A stretch of 60,330 nucleotides of DNA from positions 1-60,330 of the forward strand of contig WHTR01000005.1 of the NCBI GenBank assembly GCA_009377635.1, written 5' to 3'. Origin of the DNA: Chloroflexota bacterium. Its GTDB lineage: Bacteria; Chloroflexota; UBA6077; SHYK01. Of this stretch, positions 1 to 8,564 are shown one piece after another. The notes under the pieces are model-generated. The model saw nothing but the letters and a program-made list of their open reading frames with translations, did not search any database and had not been told where the DNA came from. The position numbers and the translations under genes were made by a program. The stretch's first letter is position 1, and the number at the start of each line of letters is the position of its first letter.

Positions 1-154
1 AAAGGACGATCGCGACCACAATGGCGGTGACCACCGCGCCGTTCAATCCGTCAAGCCATCCCCACGCACGACCAAACCGGCCGTTCGACCCATTGTCTCG
101 GCGCCACGGGTCTTGCCGGGCGTCCCATGGGCGCTCGGGGTCGCGACCCTCCAT
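1..154 (-). CDS. N-terminus of an unidentified membrane protein (cut by window edge)
   Basis: Starts at the ATG at 152-154 on the minus strand, sharing one base with the stop codon of the gene upstream (TGATG), so the two are translationally coupled. Only 51 codons lie in the window. The first 36 or so residues are polar and rich in Arg, Asp, Trp and Gly. They are followed by a hydrophobic run ([15 protein letters not shown]) that looks like the start of a transmembrane helix and reads off the edge. This suggests a cytoplasmic tail followed by a membrane anchor. No family can be named from so short a piece. Confidence 0.55.
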   Translation of the reverse strand, partial: MEGRDPERPWDARQDPWRRDNGSNGRFGRAWGWLDGLNGAVVTAIVVAIVL

Positions 155-603
155 CAGACGACTCCGCCGCCATCCCTGCCGCGGCCCCGCCTGAGAGGTG
201 TGGGTGTGCGTGTTGGCGTGCGAATGATCGTTCCGGGCGGAACGCCAATGACGCTCGCGCTCGGCGTTGGGGTGATGGTAGGCGACGGCGTGGGAGTCTT
301 CGTCGGGGTCATCGTCGGGGTGGGGGTTGGTTCAGGTGTCTCAGTTGGCTCGGGGGTTGCGGTGGCAGTGGGGGTGGGCGTTCGCGTGACCGTTGGTTTC
401 GTCGTCGCAGTGAGTGCCGGCGTCGAGGACGGCGTGATCACTGGCGGCGCCGGAGGCGGGGGCGCGGCGCTCAGCGTCGGGGTGAAGGACGCGAGACGCC
501 AGAATCCTAACGCATAGAAGGGTAGAGTCGCGAGACAGATGGAGAGGAACAGAACCGTCAGGTTCCGCTGCGACGGCGAAAGCCCCTCGTACCAAGTCCG
601 AAT
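154..603 (-). CDS. Single-pass membrane protein with Thr-Pro-rich tail, possible ATT start
   Basis: The reading frame has a short polar N-terminus, one hydrophobic helix ([19 protein letters not shown]), then about 90 residues dominated by Thr-Pro repeats and a basic Arg/Gly end. Such TP-rich extracytoplasmic spacers are common in Chloroflexota membrane proteins. The frame is open back to 648 but holds no ATG, GTG or TTG before the helix. The best start is an ATT at 601-603, with GGAG at 611-614 seven bases upstream, giving 149 residues that begin [13 protein letters not shown] frameshift near the 5' end is the alternative explanation. Function is unknown; the gene is coupled to the membrane-protein gene downstream. 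Confidence 0.55.
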   Translation of the reverse strand: MRTWYEGLSPSQRNLTVLFLSICLATLPFYALGFWRLASFTPTLSAAPPPPAPPVITPSSTPALTATTKPTVTRTPTPTATATPEPTETPEPTPTPTMTPTKTPTPSPTITPTPSASVIGVPPGTIIRTPTRTPTPLRRGRGRDGGGVV

Positions 604-688
604 GCTGCCACTCCGTTCCCGAGCGCCCAGGGGCCCGGCCGCACAGTGTCATTGAAAGGCCGCAGGCCGAAGAATCATTGCTTCCTTG

Positions 689-2263
689 TCAGATCCGGAC
701 GGCCTTGACGTATTCGAATCCGGGGATCTCCCGAATCCGCTTGAACACCTTGGGTGGGATGGGGTCGTCCACAAACGAGAGCATAAGGGCCGGCCCTCGG
801 GGCCGCTCGCGGCCAACCTGCATGGCTGAGATGTTGATGTCATTCTCCCCGAGGATCGTTCCGAGCCTCCCGATCATCCCCGGCTGGTCGGTATGGTGGG
901 TCAGCAGGACATAGCCGCCGGTCGGCACGACGCTGACCCAGTAGTCGTCTATTCGAACGATGTGGGGCTCCGCGGCGATGATCGTTCCGCCGACGAGCGA
1001 ACGGCCGCGGTCGGTTTCGACGCGCACGGTGATCAGATTCGCGTAGTTCTCTGTCTCGCCGCTCTTCCGCTCCGTGATATTGAGCCCCCGGTTGCGAGCG
1101 ACGATCGTCGCGTTGACCAGCGTCACGGTCTCCTCGGAGATTGGCTGGAGGAGCCCGCGGATTACCGCGGCGCGAGGGGCGGCGGTGTCATACTCGGCGA
1201 TCTCTCCGCTGTAGGTGATCTCGACGCGCCTGAGCTGTCCCTCAGCGAGCTGCGTGGCGAGATTCCCGAGGACCTGCGCCATCTGCGCGTACGGAGTCAG
1301 GACGCGCGCGGTTTCAGCGGAGACGGCGGGCGCGTTCACGGCGAATGCGGCCGGGCGGCCTTCGAGTACCGCGACGATCTGCTCGGCAAGCTCGACTGCC
1401 ACGTTGACCTGGGCCTCCACCGTGCTGGCTGCCAGGTGTGGCGTCGTCACGATTCTCGGATGACGGAGCAGCGCGAGGTTCGTCGCGGGTTCCTCGCGGA
1501 ACACGTCCAGCGCAGCGCCCGCGATGGCCCCGAGGTCCAAGGCGTCCAGGAGCGCGTCCTCGTCCACGATGCCGCCCCGGGAGCAGTTCACGATCCAGGC
1601 GGTTGGCTTCATGCGCGTGAACTCTGTCTTTCCGATCACCCCGTCCGTCTGCGGCGTCGCTGGGACGTGGATCGTCAGAAAGTCCGACTCGGCCAGCAGC
1701 GTGTCGAAGTCGACCAGGCCGACACCAATCCGGCTGGCGTGCTCCTGCGACACATACGGGTCGTGCGCGATCAGCCGCATCTCGAAGCCGAGCGCCCGCT
1801 TCGCGACCTCGGTCCCGATTCGCCCGAGTCCGAGCACGCCGAGCGTCTTCCCGTGGATCTCGACGCCCATGAACTTTGACCGCTCCCACCGACCCTCGCG
1901 CAGAGCCGCCGACGCCTGGGGAATGTTTCGCGCCGCGGCGATGATGAGTCCGAGGGTGTGCTCAGCAACGGCGATCGTGTTCCCGGCCGGCGCATTGACG
2001 ACAACGATCCCACGCGCCGTTGCCGCGTCGACGTCAATGTTGTCGACCCCGACGCCCGCTCGGCCGATGACCTGGAGCTTCGTCCCAGCCCTGATGACAT
2101 CGGCGGTCACCTTGGTCTCGCTGCGGACGACGAGCCCTTCGTAGCCGGGAATGAGCTCGAAGAACGCCTCGCGGGACAGTCCGAGGCGGACGTCTACCGG
2201 AGTGTGGCGCGCCAAAGCGTCGACCCCGTCGGCTGCGATCGGGTCAACGACGAGTACCGCCAC
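689..2263 (-). CDS. serA: D-3-phosphoglycerate dehydrogenase
   Basis: Oxidises 3-phosphoglycerate to 3-phosphohydroxypyruvate, the first step of serine synthesis. The 524-residue protein is of the long (type I) form. It has a substrate-binding domain, an NAD-binding domain with GLGRIG near residue 145, the NCSRGG active-site arginine near 233 and the catalytic histidine in TPHLAAST near 280. An intervening domain (about 310-440) and a C-terminal ACT domain (about 455-524, beginning VLLTHHTDQPG) follow. The ACT domain suggests allosteric control, usually by serine in this family. It starts with GTG 8 bp after the upstream aminotransferase gene, so the two form an operon. Confidence 0.96.
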   Translation of the reverse strand: MAVLVVDPIAADGVDALARHTPVDVRLGLSREAFFELIPGYEGLVVRSETKVTADVIRAGTKLQVIGRAGVGVDNIDVDAATARGIVVVNAPAGNTIAVAEHTLGLIIAAARNIPQASAALREGRWERSKFMGVEIHGKTLGVLGLGRIGTEVAKRALGFEMRLIAHDPYVSQEHASRIGVGLVDFDTLLAESDFLTIHVPATPQTDGVIGKTEFTRMKPTAWIVNCSRGGIVDEDALLDALDLGAIAGAALDVFREEPATNLALLRHPRIVTTPHLAASTVEAQVNVAVELAEQIVAVLEGRPAAFAVNAPAVSAETARVLTPYAQMAQVLGNLATQLAEGQLRRVEITYSGEIAEYDTAAPRAAVIRGLLQPISEETVTLVNATIVARNRGLNITERKSGETENYANLITVRVETDRGRSLVGGTIIAAEPHIVRIDDYWVSVVPTGGYVLLTHHTDQPGMIGRLGTILGENDINISAMQVGRERPRGPALMLSFVDDPIPPKVFKRIREIPGFEYVKAVRI

Positions 2264-2271
2264 GGCACCGC

Positions 2272-3363
2272 CTACCGCGTCGAGACGGGGGCAACGTGGC
2301 TGATGACCTCGCCCAGCGGATGGATCGCCGCGTCGATGTCCGCCTCGCTGACCCAGCCGAGGTGGCCGATGCGCATCGTCGTCTTGGTGATGGAGCCCTG
2401 GCCGAGCGCGAGTACCGTGTCGTACTCCTCCTCAAGCTCCTTGGCGATCGCGCGGGAATCGATCCCCTCGGGTGTACAGAACGCCGTTACGGTGTTCGAA
2501 GCATGGGGCGGATCGGCGAAGAGCTTGAGCCCGAGCGAGGCCACGCGCTCACGGCAATACCGGGCGATGCGCGCATGTCGTGCGAACACCTGCTCGCACC
2601 CCTCATCGACCAGGAGCCGCAGGCCCTCGCGCAGGGCGTACATGACGCTGACAGCCGGCGTCCACGGCGTCTCACCGTGCTCGATGTACCGCTTGGCCTG
2701 GGTGAAGTCCCAGTAGAATCGCGGCAGCGTTGCTCTGGCGTGCCGTTCCCAGGCGAGGGGACTCACCGATGCGAAGGCCAGGCCCGGCGGCGCCATCCAT
2801 CCTTTTTGGGACCCGCTGAGCACAACATCGCAGCCCCACTCGTCGGTCAAGACCGCGATCGACCCGATGGAGCTGATGCCATCCACGATGAGGAGCTTGT
2901 CGCGCTGCTTGACGACGCCGGCGAGCGCCGCCAGGTCATTCGTTACGCCGGTGGAGGTTTCGTTGTGCGTCACGACGACGGTGGTCACGGCGGGGTCCGC
3001 ATCAAGCCGGCGAGCGATCTCGTCGGGATCCGCGGCCTGGCCCATGGGAAAGTCAACCTTGACGAGGTCGATCCCGAACCGGCGCGCGATCTCGGCGAAG
3101 CGATCGCCGAAGTTGCCGATGGAAACGACCATCGCCCGCTCCCCGGCGGAGAGGGTGTTCACAAGGGCAGCCTCCATCGCGCCGGTCCCCGACCCGGTGA
3201 GGATCAAGAGGTCGTTCTTCGACTGAAAGAACTGCTTGAGGTGATCGGTAACTTCGGCGATGATCTCGCCGAACTCCGGCCCGCGGTGGTTGATCATCTG
3301 CTTCCGCTGTGCCTCACGTACGCTCGGTGGCAGCGGAGTCGGGCCGGGAATACGAAGATTCAT
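2272..3363 (-). CDS. Class V aminotransferase (serine-pyruvate/alanine-glyoxylate type), probable phosphoserine aminotransferase
   Basis: A 363-residue fold-type I PLP enzyme. The PLP lysine is visible in SGSQKGWMAPPG near residue 190, preceded by the VDGISSIGS segment with the PLP-binding aspartate. By sequence it belongs to the serine-pyruvate/alanine-glyoxylate aminotransferase branch rather than classical SerC. Direct operon linkage to serA makes conversion of phosphohydroxypyruvate to phosphoserine the likeliest role, as shown for such enzymes in other serA-linked operons; a glyoxylate aminotransferase is the alternative. The ATG at 3361-3363 is preferred because GGAGG at 3369-3373 sits five bases upstream; a TTG one codon earlier is also possible. 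Confidence 0.88.
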   Translation of the reverse strand: MNLRIPGPTPLPPSVREAQRKQMINHRGPEFGEIIAEVTDHLKQFFQSKNDLLILTGSGTGAMEAALVNTLSAGERAMVVSIGNFGDRFAEIARRFGIDLVKVDFPMGQAADPDEIARRLDADPAVTTVVVTHNETSTGVTNDLAALAGVVKQRDKLLIVDGISSIGSIAVLTDEWGCDVVLSGSQKGWMAPPGLAFASVSPLAWERHARATLPRFYWDFTQAKRYIEHGETPWTPAVSVMYALREGLRLLVDEGCEQVFARHARIARYCRERVASLGLKLFADPPHASNTVTAFCTPEGIDSRAIAKELEEEYDTVLALGQGSITKTTMRIGHLGWVSEADIDAAIHPLGEVISHVAPVSTR

Positions 3364-3368
3364 CAAAT

Positions 3369-3411
3369 CCTCCGTGGCATGAACGCATTATGCCATGCAC
3401 CCTTGCATGGC
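3369..3411 (-). promoter_or_regulatory. Leader of the serine operon with two mutually exclusive hairpins
   Basis: On the minus strand, GCCATGC and GCATGGC (3405-3411 and 3392-3398) form a perfect 7-bp stem with a 6-base loop. A second stem pairs TGGCAT (3390-3395) with ATGCCA (3375-3380), ending one base before the GGAGG ribosome-binding site. The two stems share 3392-3395 and cannot coexist, which is an attenuator-like or translation-control arrangement. No known riboswitch consensus was recognised. Confidence 0.35.
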
Positions 3412-3492
3412 CACCATCCCATTCAACCGCGGCCCGATCATCATTCCCGTCAGGGCCGTTTAGGGACGTTCGGGCTCGACGAACGAATGCCC

Positions 3493-3516
3493 GGAGCCCT
3501 TCCTCGGAAGGGCTCC
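3493..3516 (-). terminator. Terminator-like hairpin after the methyltransferase gene
   Basis: GGAGCCCTTCC and its exact complement form an 11-bp stem with a 2-base loop, seven bases downstream of the second stop codon (3523-3525) of the methyltransferase frame. There is no clear U-tract, so it may be an RNA 3'-end stabiliser or an atypical terminator. Its position supports 3523, not 3679, as the natural end of the gene upstream. Confidence 0.6.
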
Positions 3517-3522
3517 AACGTC

Positions 3523-4632
3523 TCAGGGGACGAGGCGGTAGAGGCGGAACGTGTCGTGCTCGATGGGCAGCACCTCCATCTCGCGGAACCCCGCGTCGAG
3601 GGCGTAGCGCCGGAGCGTGTCAGGTCGCATCATCGTGCCGGTAGCAGCCGACGGCTGCTCTGCCATGGCGACCGGCAGTCAGCAGACGACGCTGAAGCCG
3701 TAGAAGAGGCGTTCCAGCTCGTCGCCGGGCGCGGTGAACGTCTCCGCGACCCGCTCGTCCACGACCAGTACCGATGCGCCCTCGCCGAGCAGACCGCGCA
3801 TCGAGCGCAGCGCCTCGACGGGACGCGGGAAGTCGTGGAGCGACTCGCACATGATGGCGAGGTCGTATCGACCGGCGAGCGCTGGGTCCGATGCGTCGCG
3901 AGCATGGAAGTGGACCCGATCCTGCACACCCGCCGCCGACGCATTCGCCCGTGCCAGCTCGATGACGGCCTCGTCCGGGTCGAACCCATCCACCTGCACA
4001 GCAGGGTACGCCCGGGCGATCGCGATGCTGGACCAGCCTGCTCCACAGGCGACGTCGGCCACGTGGCCAGGTCCCTCGCGCTGGAGCCGAGGGTGGACGT
4101 CGGGGATCGCCGGCAGCCACTCGTTTCCCAGGAGCTGGAGGAAGATGGGCCGGTTCTGCTGCGCCTGCGCTTCCCGTGCGTCGGCCCCGTAGTCGCGCCA
4201 AGGGATGCCGACGCCCGTCCGGAACGCATCGACGACGTCCGGCAGGCGTCTGCCGATGCACGCGGCGTACCGCCCGAAGAATGCGAGGTGGCTGAGGCTA
4301 TCGGGATCGAGGAGCACCTCGGCGTGCCCGGGCGGCAGGCGGTAGCGACGTGCGCCCGGCTCTGCCCCGGCGTCGTTGACGTTCAGGATGCCGGTGACTG
4401 CCTGCTGTTCGAGCCACTCGCGCACGTAACGCTCGTGGGTCCCAGATCGTGCGGCGAGCTCCATCGCCGTCGCGGGACCACCGTCGTTCAGGACGCGGTA
4501 CAGGTCGAGACGATCACCGATATAGACCGTCGAGAGATCCATCGTGTCGAGCAAGGCCTGGAACAGACGACCCACAAGGGCGTCTCGCTGCTCGGCCACC
4601 TGCTCGACGGTCGCCCCGTTCGTGTCAGTCAT
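3523..4632 (-). CDS. Class I SAM-dependent methyltransferase (winged-helix N-terminus) with an in-frame TGA; selenoprotein candidate
   Basis: Transfers a methyl group from SAM to an unidentified acceptor. Residues 1-110 look like the dimerising winged-helix domain of Rv2258c-like or O-methyltransferase-like enzymes. The SAM site is VADVACGAGWS near 180. The frame stops at TGA 3679-3681 (codon 318) after YGFSVVC, but the same frame continues as LPVAMAEQPSAATGTMM and RLYRLVP to a second TGA at 3523. This is the normal C-terminus of the family, where by recollection cysteine occupies the TGA position. A strong hairpin follows the TGA directly. Either this is selenocysteine insertion (369 residues), or a single nonsense change has removed 51 residues. 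No selenocysteine machinery is in the window. Starts at ATG 4630-4632. Confidence 0.75.
3637..3681 (-). other. SECIS-like stem-loop immediately after the in-frame TGA
   Basis: Two bases after the TGA (3679-3681), GCCGGT (3671-3676) pairs with ACCGGC (3637-3642). Inside it AGCAGCC (3653-3659) pairs with GGCTGCT (3643-3649) around a GTC loop. The apical loop begins 26 nt after the TGA with G first, which fits the bacterial SECIS rule (loop roughly 16-37 nt downstream, G in the first two loop positions). An 11-base one-sided internal loop separates the two stems. GC-rich coding sequence could give this by chance. Confidence 0.4.
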
Positions 4633-4803
4633 CGATCTCTCCTCCCAGCCGGATGAGTCTGGTCGGCCCGGCTGTCACCATGAGTCTAGGCGGGGCGCGC
4701 GGATCCGGCATCGGGGAAACCACCTAGCTTCAGAGGACCCGAGTACCGGACTTCCGGAGCGGCAGGATACCAGTCTCCGGCGCCGAGCGCGCGGGTAGGC
4801 GTC

Positions 4804-7800
4804 CTAAATGTCCGGAGGCTCGATGCCCCGCTCGACCACCCACGCGGCGATCTCGGCGCGCCTGGAGTGGCCAAGCTTCGACATAATGTTGGCGACGTGC
4901 GCCTCGACGGTTCGCGCGCTGAGGAACAGTTCGTCGGCGATCGCGCGGTTGGTGCTGCCCCGGGCGATCAGCGCTGCTATCTCCCGCTCGCGCTCCGTCA
5001 GTCCGCCGAAGGCCTGCTTGGCGGCGACTCGCGTCGACGTCGGGCGAAGGCGCGGGAAGAGGGCCGTCGCGCGCTGGAGAAACTGGTCCCGCAGCGCGCG
5101 GTGGGGCAAGTCGGCGGCGAGGTCGTTCACGATGGCGCGGCTGGCGGAGAGCTCCGCCTCGGCCTCCGGACGGTGCCGTTGCAGACGGTACACATTGCCG
5201 AGGGCGAGGTGGATCCGCCACAGCAGCGGGCGCGCACCTTGAGCGAGCGCCGCGTCTCGAGCGTGTCGAAGCGTGTCCTCAGCATCATCCAGTCGGCGCG
5301 CCGATGTGAGGGCCTCGCCTCGGAGCTTCAACAGGCGCGGAATAGGCTCGGCAGGGTGCGCACTCGGTCCGGCTGCGAGTAAATGGTCGAGGATGTGCAG
5401 CGCCTGAGTCGCGTCGCCCCGGGCCAGCGCGTGCTCGGCGCGGGCGCAGGCGAGCATGCGTTGGAAGAGGGTTGCCGCCATGTCGGCTCCGAGCGCCTCG
5501 CCGATCAGTGTATCGGCCCGCGAAAGGTCCCGCATGGCGATGCACGTCCGGGCGAGAAAAGCCGACACCTCTCGAAGAAAGAGAGACGAGCCGATCTCCC
5601 CGGCCAGTGCCAACGCTTCCTCGAGATGCTGGCGCGCTGCGGGGAACGCGAGGAGATCCAGATGGAGCGCCCCCAGCGCGCAGCGGGCCTGGGTCATCCA
5701 CTGGCGGTGATCGATCTCGCGCGCGACCTCGAGGGAGCGCTGGGCCGCCTCCAGGGCCCGCGCGTAGTGGCCGGCGGCACCGAGGCACATGGCCAGCTCC
5801 GCAAGCGCGTACGACTCGCCGGCGCGCCAGCCGATATCGCGAGCGATAGCCAGTGACTCCTCCGCATAGGGCACCGCCTCCGGCAGAGCGACCGGCGCTG
5901 GCGGCGCCGTATCGGCCTCGTAGGATCCAGTACACAACGACATGGTCGCGAGGATCGAGGAGAGGCCCTGGCGATCGTCCAGCTCGCGGAAGAGTGCGGC
6001 CGCCTTCCGTCCATAATCCCAGGTGTCCCACGCATCGCCACGGCCAGCGCTGGCCATCGCCAATAGGTCCAGCGTTGATGCCACCCCCCGGCGATCGCCC
6101 AGTCGTTCGAACATCGCCAGCGCCTCCTTGTGATACGTGATCCCCTCGTGCGGCTGCTCGACGTTCACGTACCAGTTCCCGACCCGATTCAGGCTCTCGG
6201 CGATGGCGTCCGGGTGACCCAGCTCACGTGCCAGGTCGAGGGCGCTGCGAAAATACTCGCCCGCTTGGCCGTAGTCGCGCGCGGCCCAGAGGAAGCCGAG
6301 GTCGATGAGCGCTTGCCAGACTGCCCGCTGATCTCCAGCCTCACGCCCGACGCTGAGCGACTCCTCGTAGTCGCTGCGTGCGGCCTCGAGGTCGCCGAGC
6401 GCTTCGTACGCGCGCCCTCGCGCGCGGTGCAGGCTCTCGGGTGGGGCACGACCGAGCCGCTCCGCCGCCTCGATGGCCCGCGTGAAGCACAGCGCCGCGG
6501 CCCGGGGCGTGTAGAGCGCCTGCGCTCGATCTCCAAGCCGCTGGGCGTATTCGAGGGCCTTCTCCCAGATGCCGCCCCGATAGAAATGATCGGCCAGATC
6601 CACCAGGTGCCTGTCCGTCGGCTCGGCGTACATCCGCTCCATGACCTCGGCGACGCGACGATGAAGGCTGCGACGCTCGGGTGCAAGGAGCTCTCCGTAC
6701 ACCGCCTCCTGCGTGAGCGCATGGCGAAAGGCGAATTGATCCGGCGATGTCTGGACGACGAGCTGCTCAGCGAGCAGCTCCCTCAGGACCTCCCAGAGCT
6801 GGCTCTCGTCGATCGTGGCCAGCGCTTGCAGGAGGGCCAGATCGAAACGCCGCCCGGCAACCGCGGCGAGCTGGACGATCCGTCGTCCGGCCGGGCTCAG
6901 TCGGCTCGTCCGCCTCTGGACCGCGTCCTGCAGGCTCCGGGGGACGGGCCATCGGCCCGGCTCGCGCGCAAGCGCCGACAATGTGTCGTGCCCGGTGGTG
7001 AGCGATCTCAGGACTTCCTCGATGTAGAACGGATTCCCCTCCGTGAGGGTGTGGACTGCGTCCAGAAGGCCGGGGGGTATGGGGCGCTCCGGCCCGAGAA
7101 GCGAACGAAGCATCACGTCTGTGTCCGAACGGCTGAGGGGCTCGAGCCGCAGCTCGCTGCCCAGCCGTTCGCGGTCGACGGTTGCGAGAAAGCGGGCAAA
7201 GCCTTCGTGTGCTTCGTCGCTTCGGTAGGTCGCAAGCAGCAGGATCGCTTGGCGGCCGATGCGCCGAGCGACATACAGCAGGAACTCCAGGCTCGTGTCG
7301 TCGCTCCAGTGCAGGTCCTCCATGATCAGCAGGAGGGGATGTCCCTCGCCAACGGAGGTAAAGAACTTGGCGAGGCTGTGAAAGAGGCGATGCTTCTCCT
7401 GCTCCGCGTCGAGCGCTGGCGCCGGGGCAGCCTCCAGTCGCGAGGCCAGATCGGGCACAAGTTTTGTCAAGTCCCCTGCAAGGGGTCCGAGGTGTGCAGA
7501 GGCTTGCTGGGCGAGCTGGGCTGCTGGGAGCCGCTCGAATAGGTCGACCATCGGGGCGTACGGAAGGGTACGGTCCGTCTCGTAGCAATGTCCCTCGAGG
7601 ACGACGAACTCCGGGGAGCCGGCATATGACGTCGTCTCAGCGACGAGTCGTGATTTTCCCATGCCGGCCTCCGCCGCTATAAGGACGAGTGCCCCGTTGC
7701 CATGCTCCACATCGTCAACAATGTCATGAAGAGCATGGATGTGGGTACCACGACCGACGGTCACCGGGCAGACGAGGGGCGCATTGATGGGAAGCGTCAT
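4804..7800 (-). CDS. LuxR-family regulator with AAA ATPase and TPR-like repeats (MalT/LAL type)
   Basis: A large (998-residue) signal-responsive transcription factor. A P-loop ATPase module carries Walker A AAEAGMGKS at residues 42-50 and Walker B LLLIMEDLHW near 160. A long helical region of TPR-like repeats (about 400-900) follows, then a C-terminal LuxR helix-turn-helix (LTEREREIAALIARG, then RTVEAHVANIMSKLG). The order matches LAL-type regulators. The ATG at 7798-7800 is preferred over the longer GTG at 7902, because the latter lies inside an inverted repeat and adds an atypical N-terminus. It is divergent from apt. The inducer is unknown. Confidence 0.9.
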   Translation of the reverse strand: MTLPINAPLVCPVTVGRGTHIHALHDIVDDVEHGNGALVLIAAEAGMGKSRLVAETTSYAGSPEFVVLEGHCYETDRTLPYAPMVDLFERLPAAQLAQQASAHLGPLAGDLTKLVPDLASRLEAAPAPALDAEQEKHRLFHSLAKFFTSVGEGHPLLLIMEDLHWSDDTSLEFLLYVARRIGRQAILLLATYRSDEAHEGFARFLATVDRERLGSELRLEPLSRSDTDVMLRSLLGPERPIPPGLLDAVHTLTEGNPFYIEEVLRSLTTGHDTLSALAREPGRWPVPRSLQDAVQRRTSRLSPAGRRIVQLAAVAGRRFDLALLQALATIDESQLWEVLRELLAEQLVVQTSPDQFAFRHALTQEAVYGELLAPERRSLHRRVAEVMERMYAEPTDRHLVDLADHFYRGGIWEKALEYAQRLGDRAQALYTPRAAALCFTRAIEAAERLGRAPPESLHRARGRAYEALGDLEAARSDYEESLSVGREAGDQRAVWQALIDLGFLWAARDYGQAGEYFRSALDLARELGHPDAIAESLNRVGNWYVNVEQPHEGITYHKEALAMFERLGDRRGVASTLDLLAMASAGRGDAWDTWDYGRKAAALFRELDDRQGLSSILATMSLCTGSYEADTAPPAPVALPEAVPYAEESLAIARDIGWRAGESYALAELAMCLGAAGHYARALEAAQRSLEVAREIDHRQWMTQARCALGALHLDLLAFPAARQHLEEALALAGEIGSSLFLREVSAFLARTCIAMRDLSRADTLIGEALGADMAATLFQRMLACARAEHALARGDATQALHILDHLLAAGPSAHPAEPIPRLLKLRGEALTSARRLDDAEDTLRHARDAALAQGARPLLWRIHLALGNVYRLQRHRPEAEAELSASRAIVNDLAADLPHRALRDQFLQRATALFPRLRPTSTRVAAKQAFGGLTEREREIAALIARGSTNRAIADELFLSARTVEAHVANIMSKLGHSRRAEIAAWVVERGIEPPDI

Positions 7801-7851
7801 GGCCGTTAGCTTACCACCGCCTCTCACAGGTCGGGCCCACCGGGTTTTCTC

Positions 7852-7918
7852 ATTCCACCGTGACACCCGCGTTCCGACGGCGCTCCAGCTTACGGGTTTC
7901 ACTCTGGATTCCGTTTAG
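7852..7918. repeat. Left arm of a 67-bp imperfect inverted repeat flanking apt
   Basis: The reverse complement of 8480-8546 aligns to this stretch without gaps, 53 of 67 bases identical. The inner 14 bases (TGGATTCCGTTTAG) are perfect and the outer 25 have three mismatches. It occupies the divergent region between the LuxR regulator and apt. Confidence 0.75.
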
Positions 7919-7967
7919 AATACGTGCGGCTCAGCCACGCCGTCAGCCTCAAGGCGCCGGAGGCGCT

Positions 7968-8483
7968 ATGACCGACCTCGCCTCGAAGATTCGGGCGATC
8001 CCGGATTTCCCAATCCCGGGGATCCTGTTTCGGGATATCACGCCCCTCCTGGCGGACCCCGTGGCCTTTCGCACCACCGTTGACCAGCTTCACGATCGGG
8101 TGCGCGATCTCAGGATCGATGTCGTTGTGGGAATGGAGTCGCGCGGATTCATATTCGCGGCGCCACTGGCCTACCTCCTGGGCGCCGGACTCGTGCCCAT
8201 CCGGAAGCTCGGGAAGCTGCCCGCTGAGACGGTGAGCGCAGAGTACGACCTCGAATATGGAAAGAACAGCGTGGAGATGCATCGCGACGCCATCTCGGCG
8301 GGCCAGCGGGTGCTCGTCGTCGACGACCTCATCGCGACCGGTGGCACGGTCGAGGCCACGCTGAGCCTCATCCGGCGACTGGGTGGCGAGGTCGTCGCGT
8401 GCCTGTTCCTCATCGAGCTGCAGGAGCTGAATGGGCGCAGTCGCGTCGACGGCGCGCGGGTCATCTCGCTGCTCCCCTACTAA
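7968..8483 (+). CDS. apt: Adenine phosphoribosyltransferase
   Basis: Converts adenine plus PRPP to AMP. At 171 residues it has the usual Apt length. The PRPP-binding motif VLVVDDLIATGGT lies near residues 110-123, and the ESRGFIFAAPLA region that contacts the base lies near 55. The ATG at 7968 follows GCCGGAGG with a good spacing and removes a spurious upstream extension. In this cluster the adenine would come from methylthioadenosine cleavage by mtnP, so apt closes the purine arm of methionine salvage. The stop codon TAA lies inside the right inverted-repeat arm. Confidence 0.96.
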   Translation: MTDLASKIRAIPDFPIPGILFRDITPLLADPVAFRTTVDQLHDRVRDLRIDVVVGMESRGFIFAAPLAYLLGAGLVPIRKLGKLPAETVSAEYDLEYGKNSVEMHRDAISAGQRVLVVDDLIATGGTVEATLSLIRRLGGEVVACLFLIELQELNGRSRVDGARVISLLPY

Positions 8484-8546
8484 ACGGAATCCAAGGTGAT
8501 ACCCGCATGATGGCGTCCCTCCGGAATGCGGGTGGCACTGTGGAAT
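8480..8546. repeat. Right arm of the 67-bp imperfect inverted repeat flanking apt
   Basis: Mirror copy of 7852-7918 (79% identical, no gaps). It begins with the last base before the apt stop codon and ends before the mtnA start, so the pair encloses exactly one gene. The resemblance to dispersed palindromic repeats with a GGATTCC core suggests a small mobile or interspersed element. Confidence 0.75.
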
Positions 8547-8564
8547 AGAAATAGGGACCGCCAC

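Noticed and set aside
3367..3522. T-box leader for the serine operon
   Set aside because: A GGTGG-like stretch is present but the T-box core (AGGGTGGTACCGCG type) and a specifier stem could not be found.
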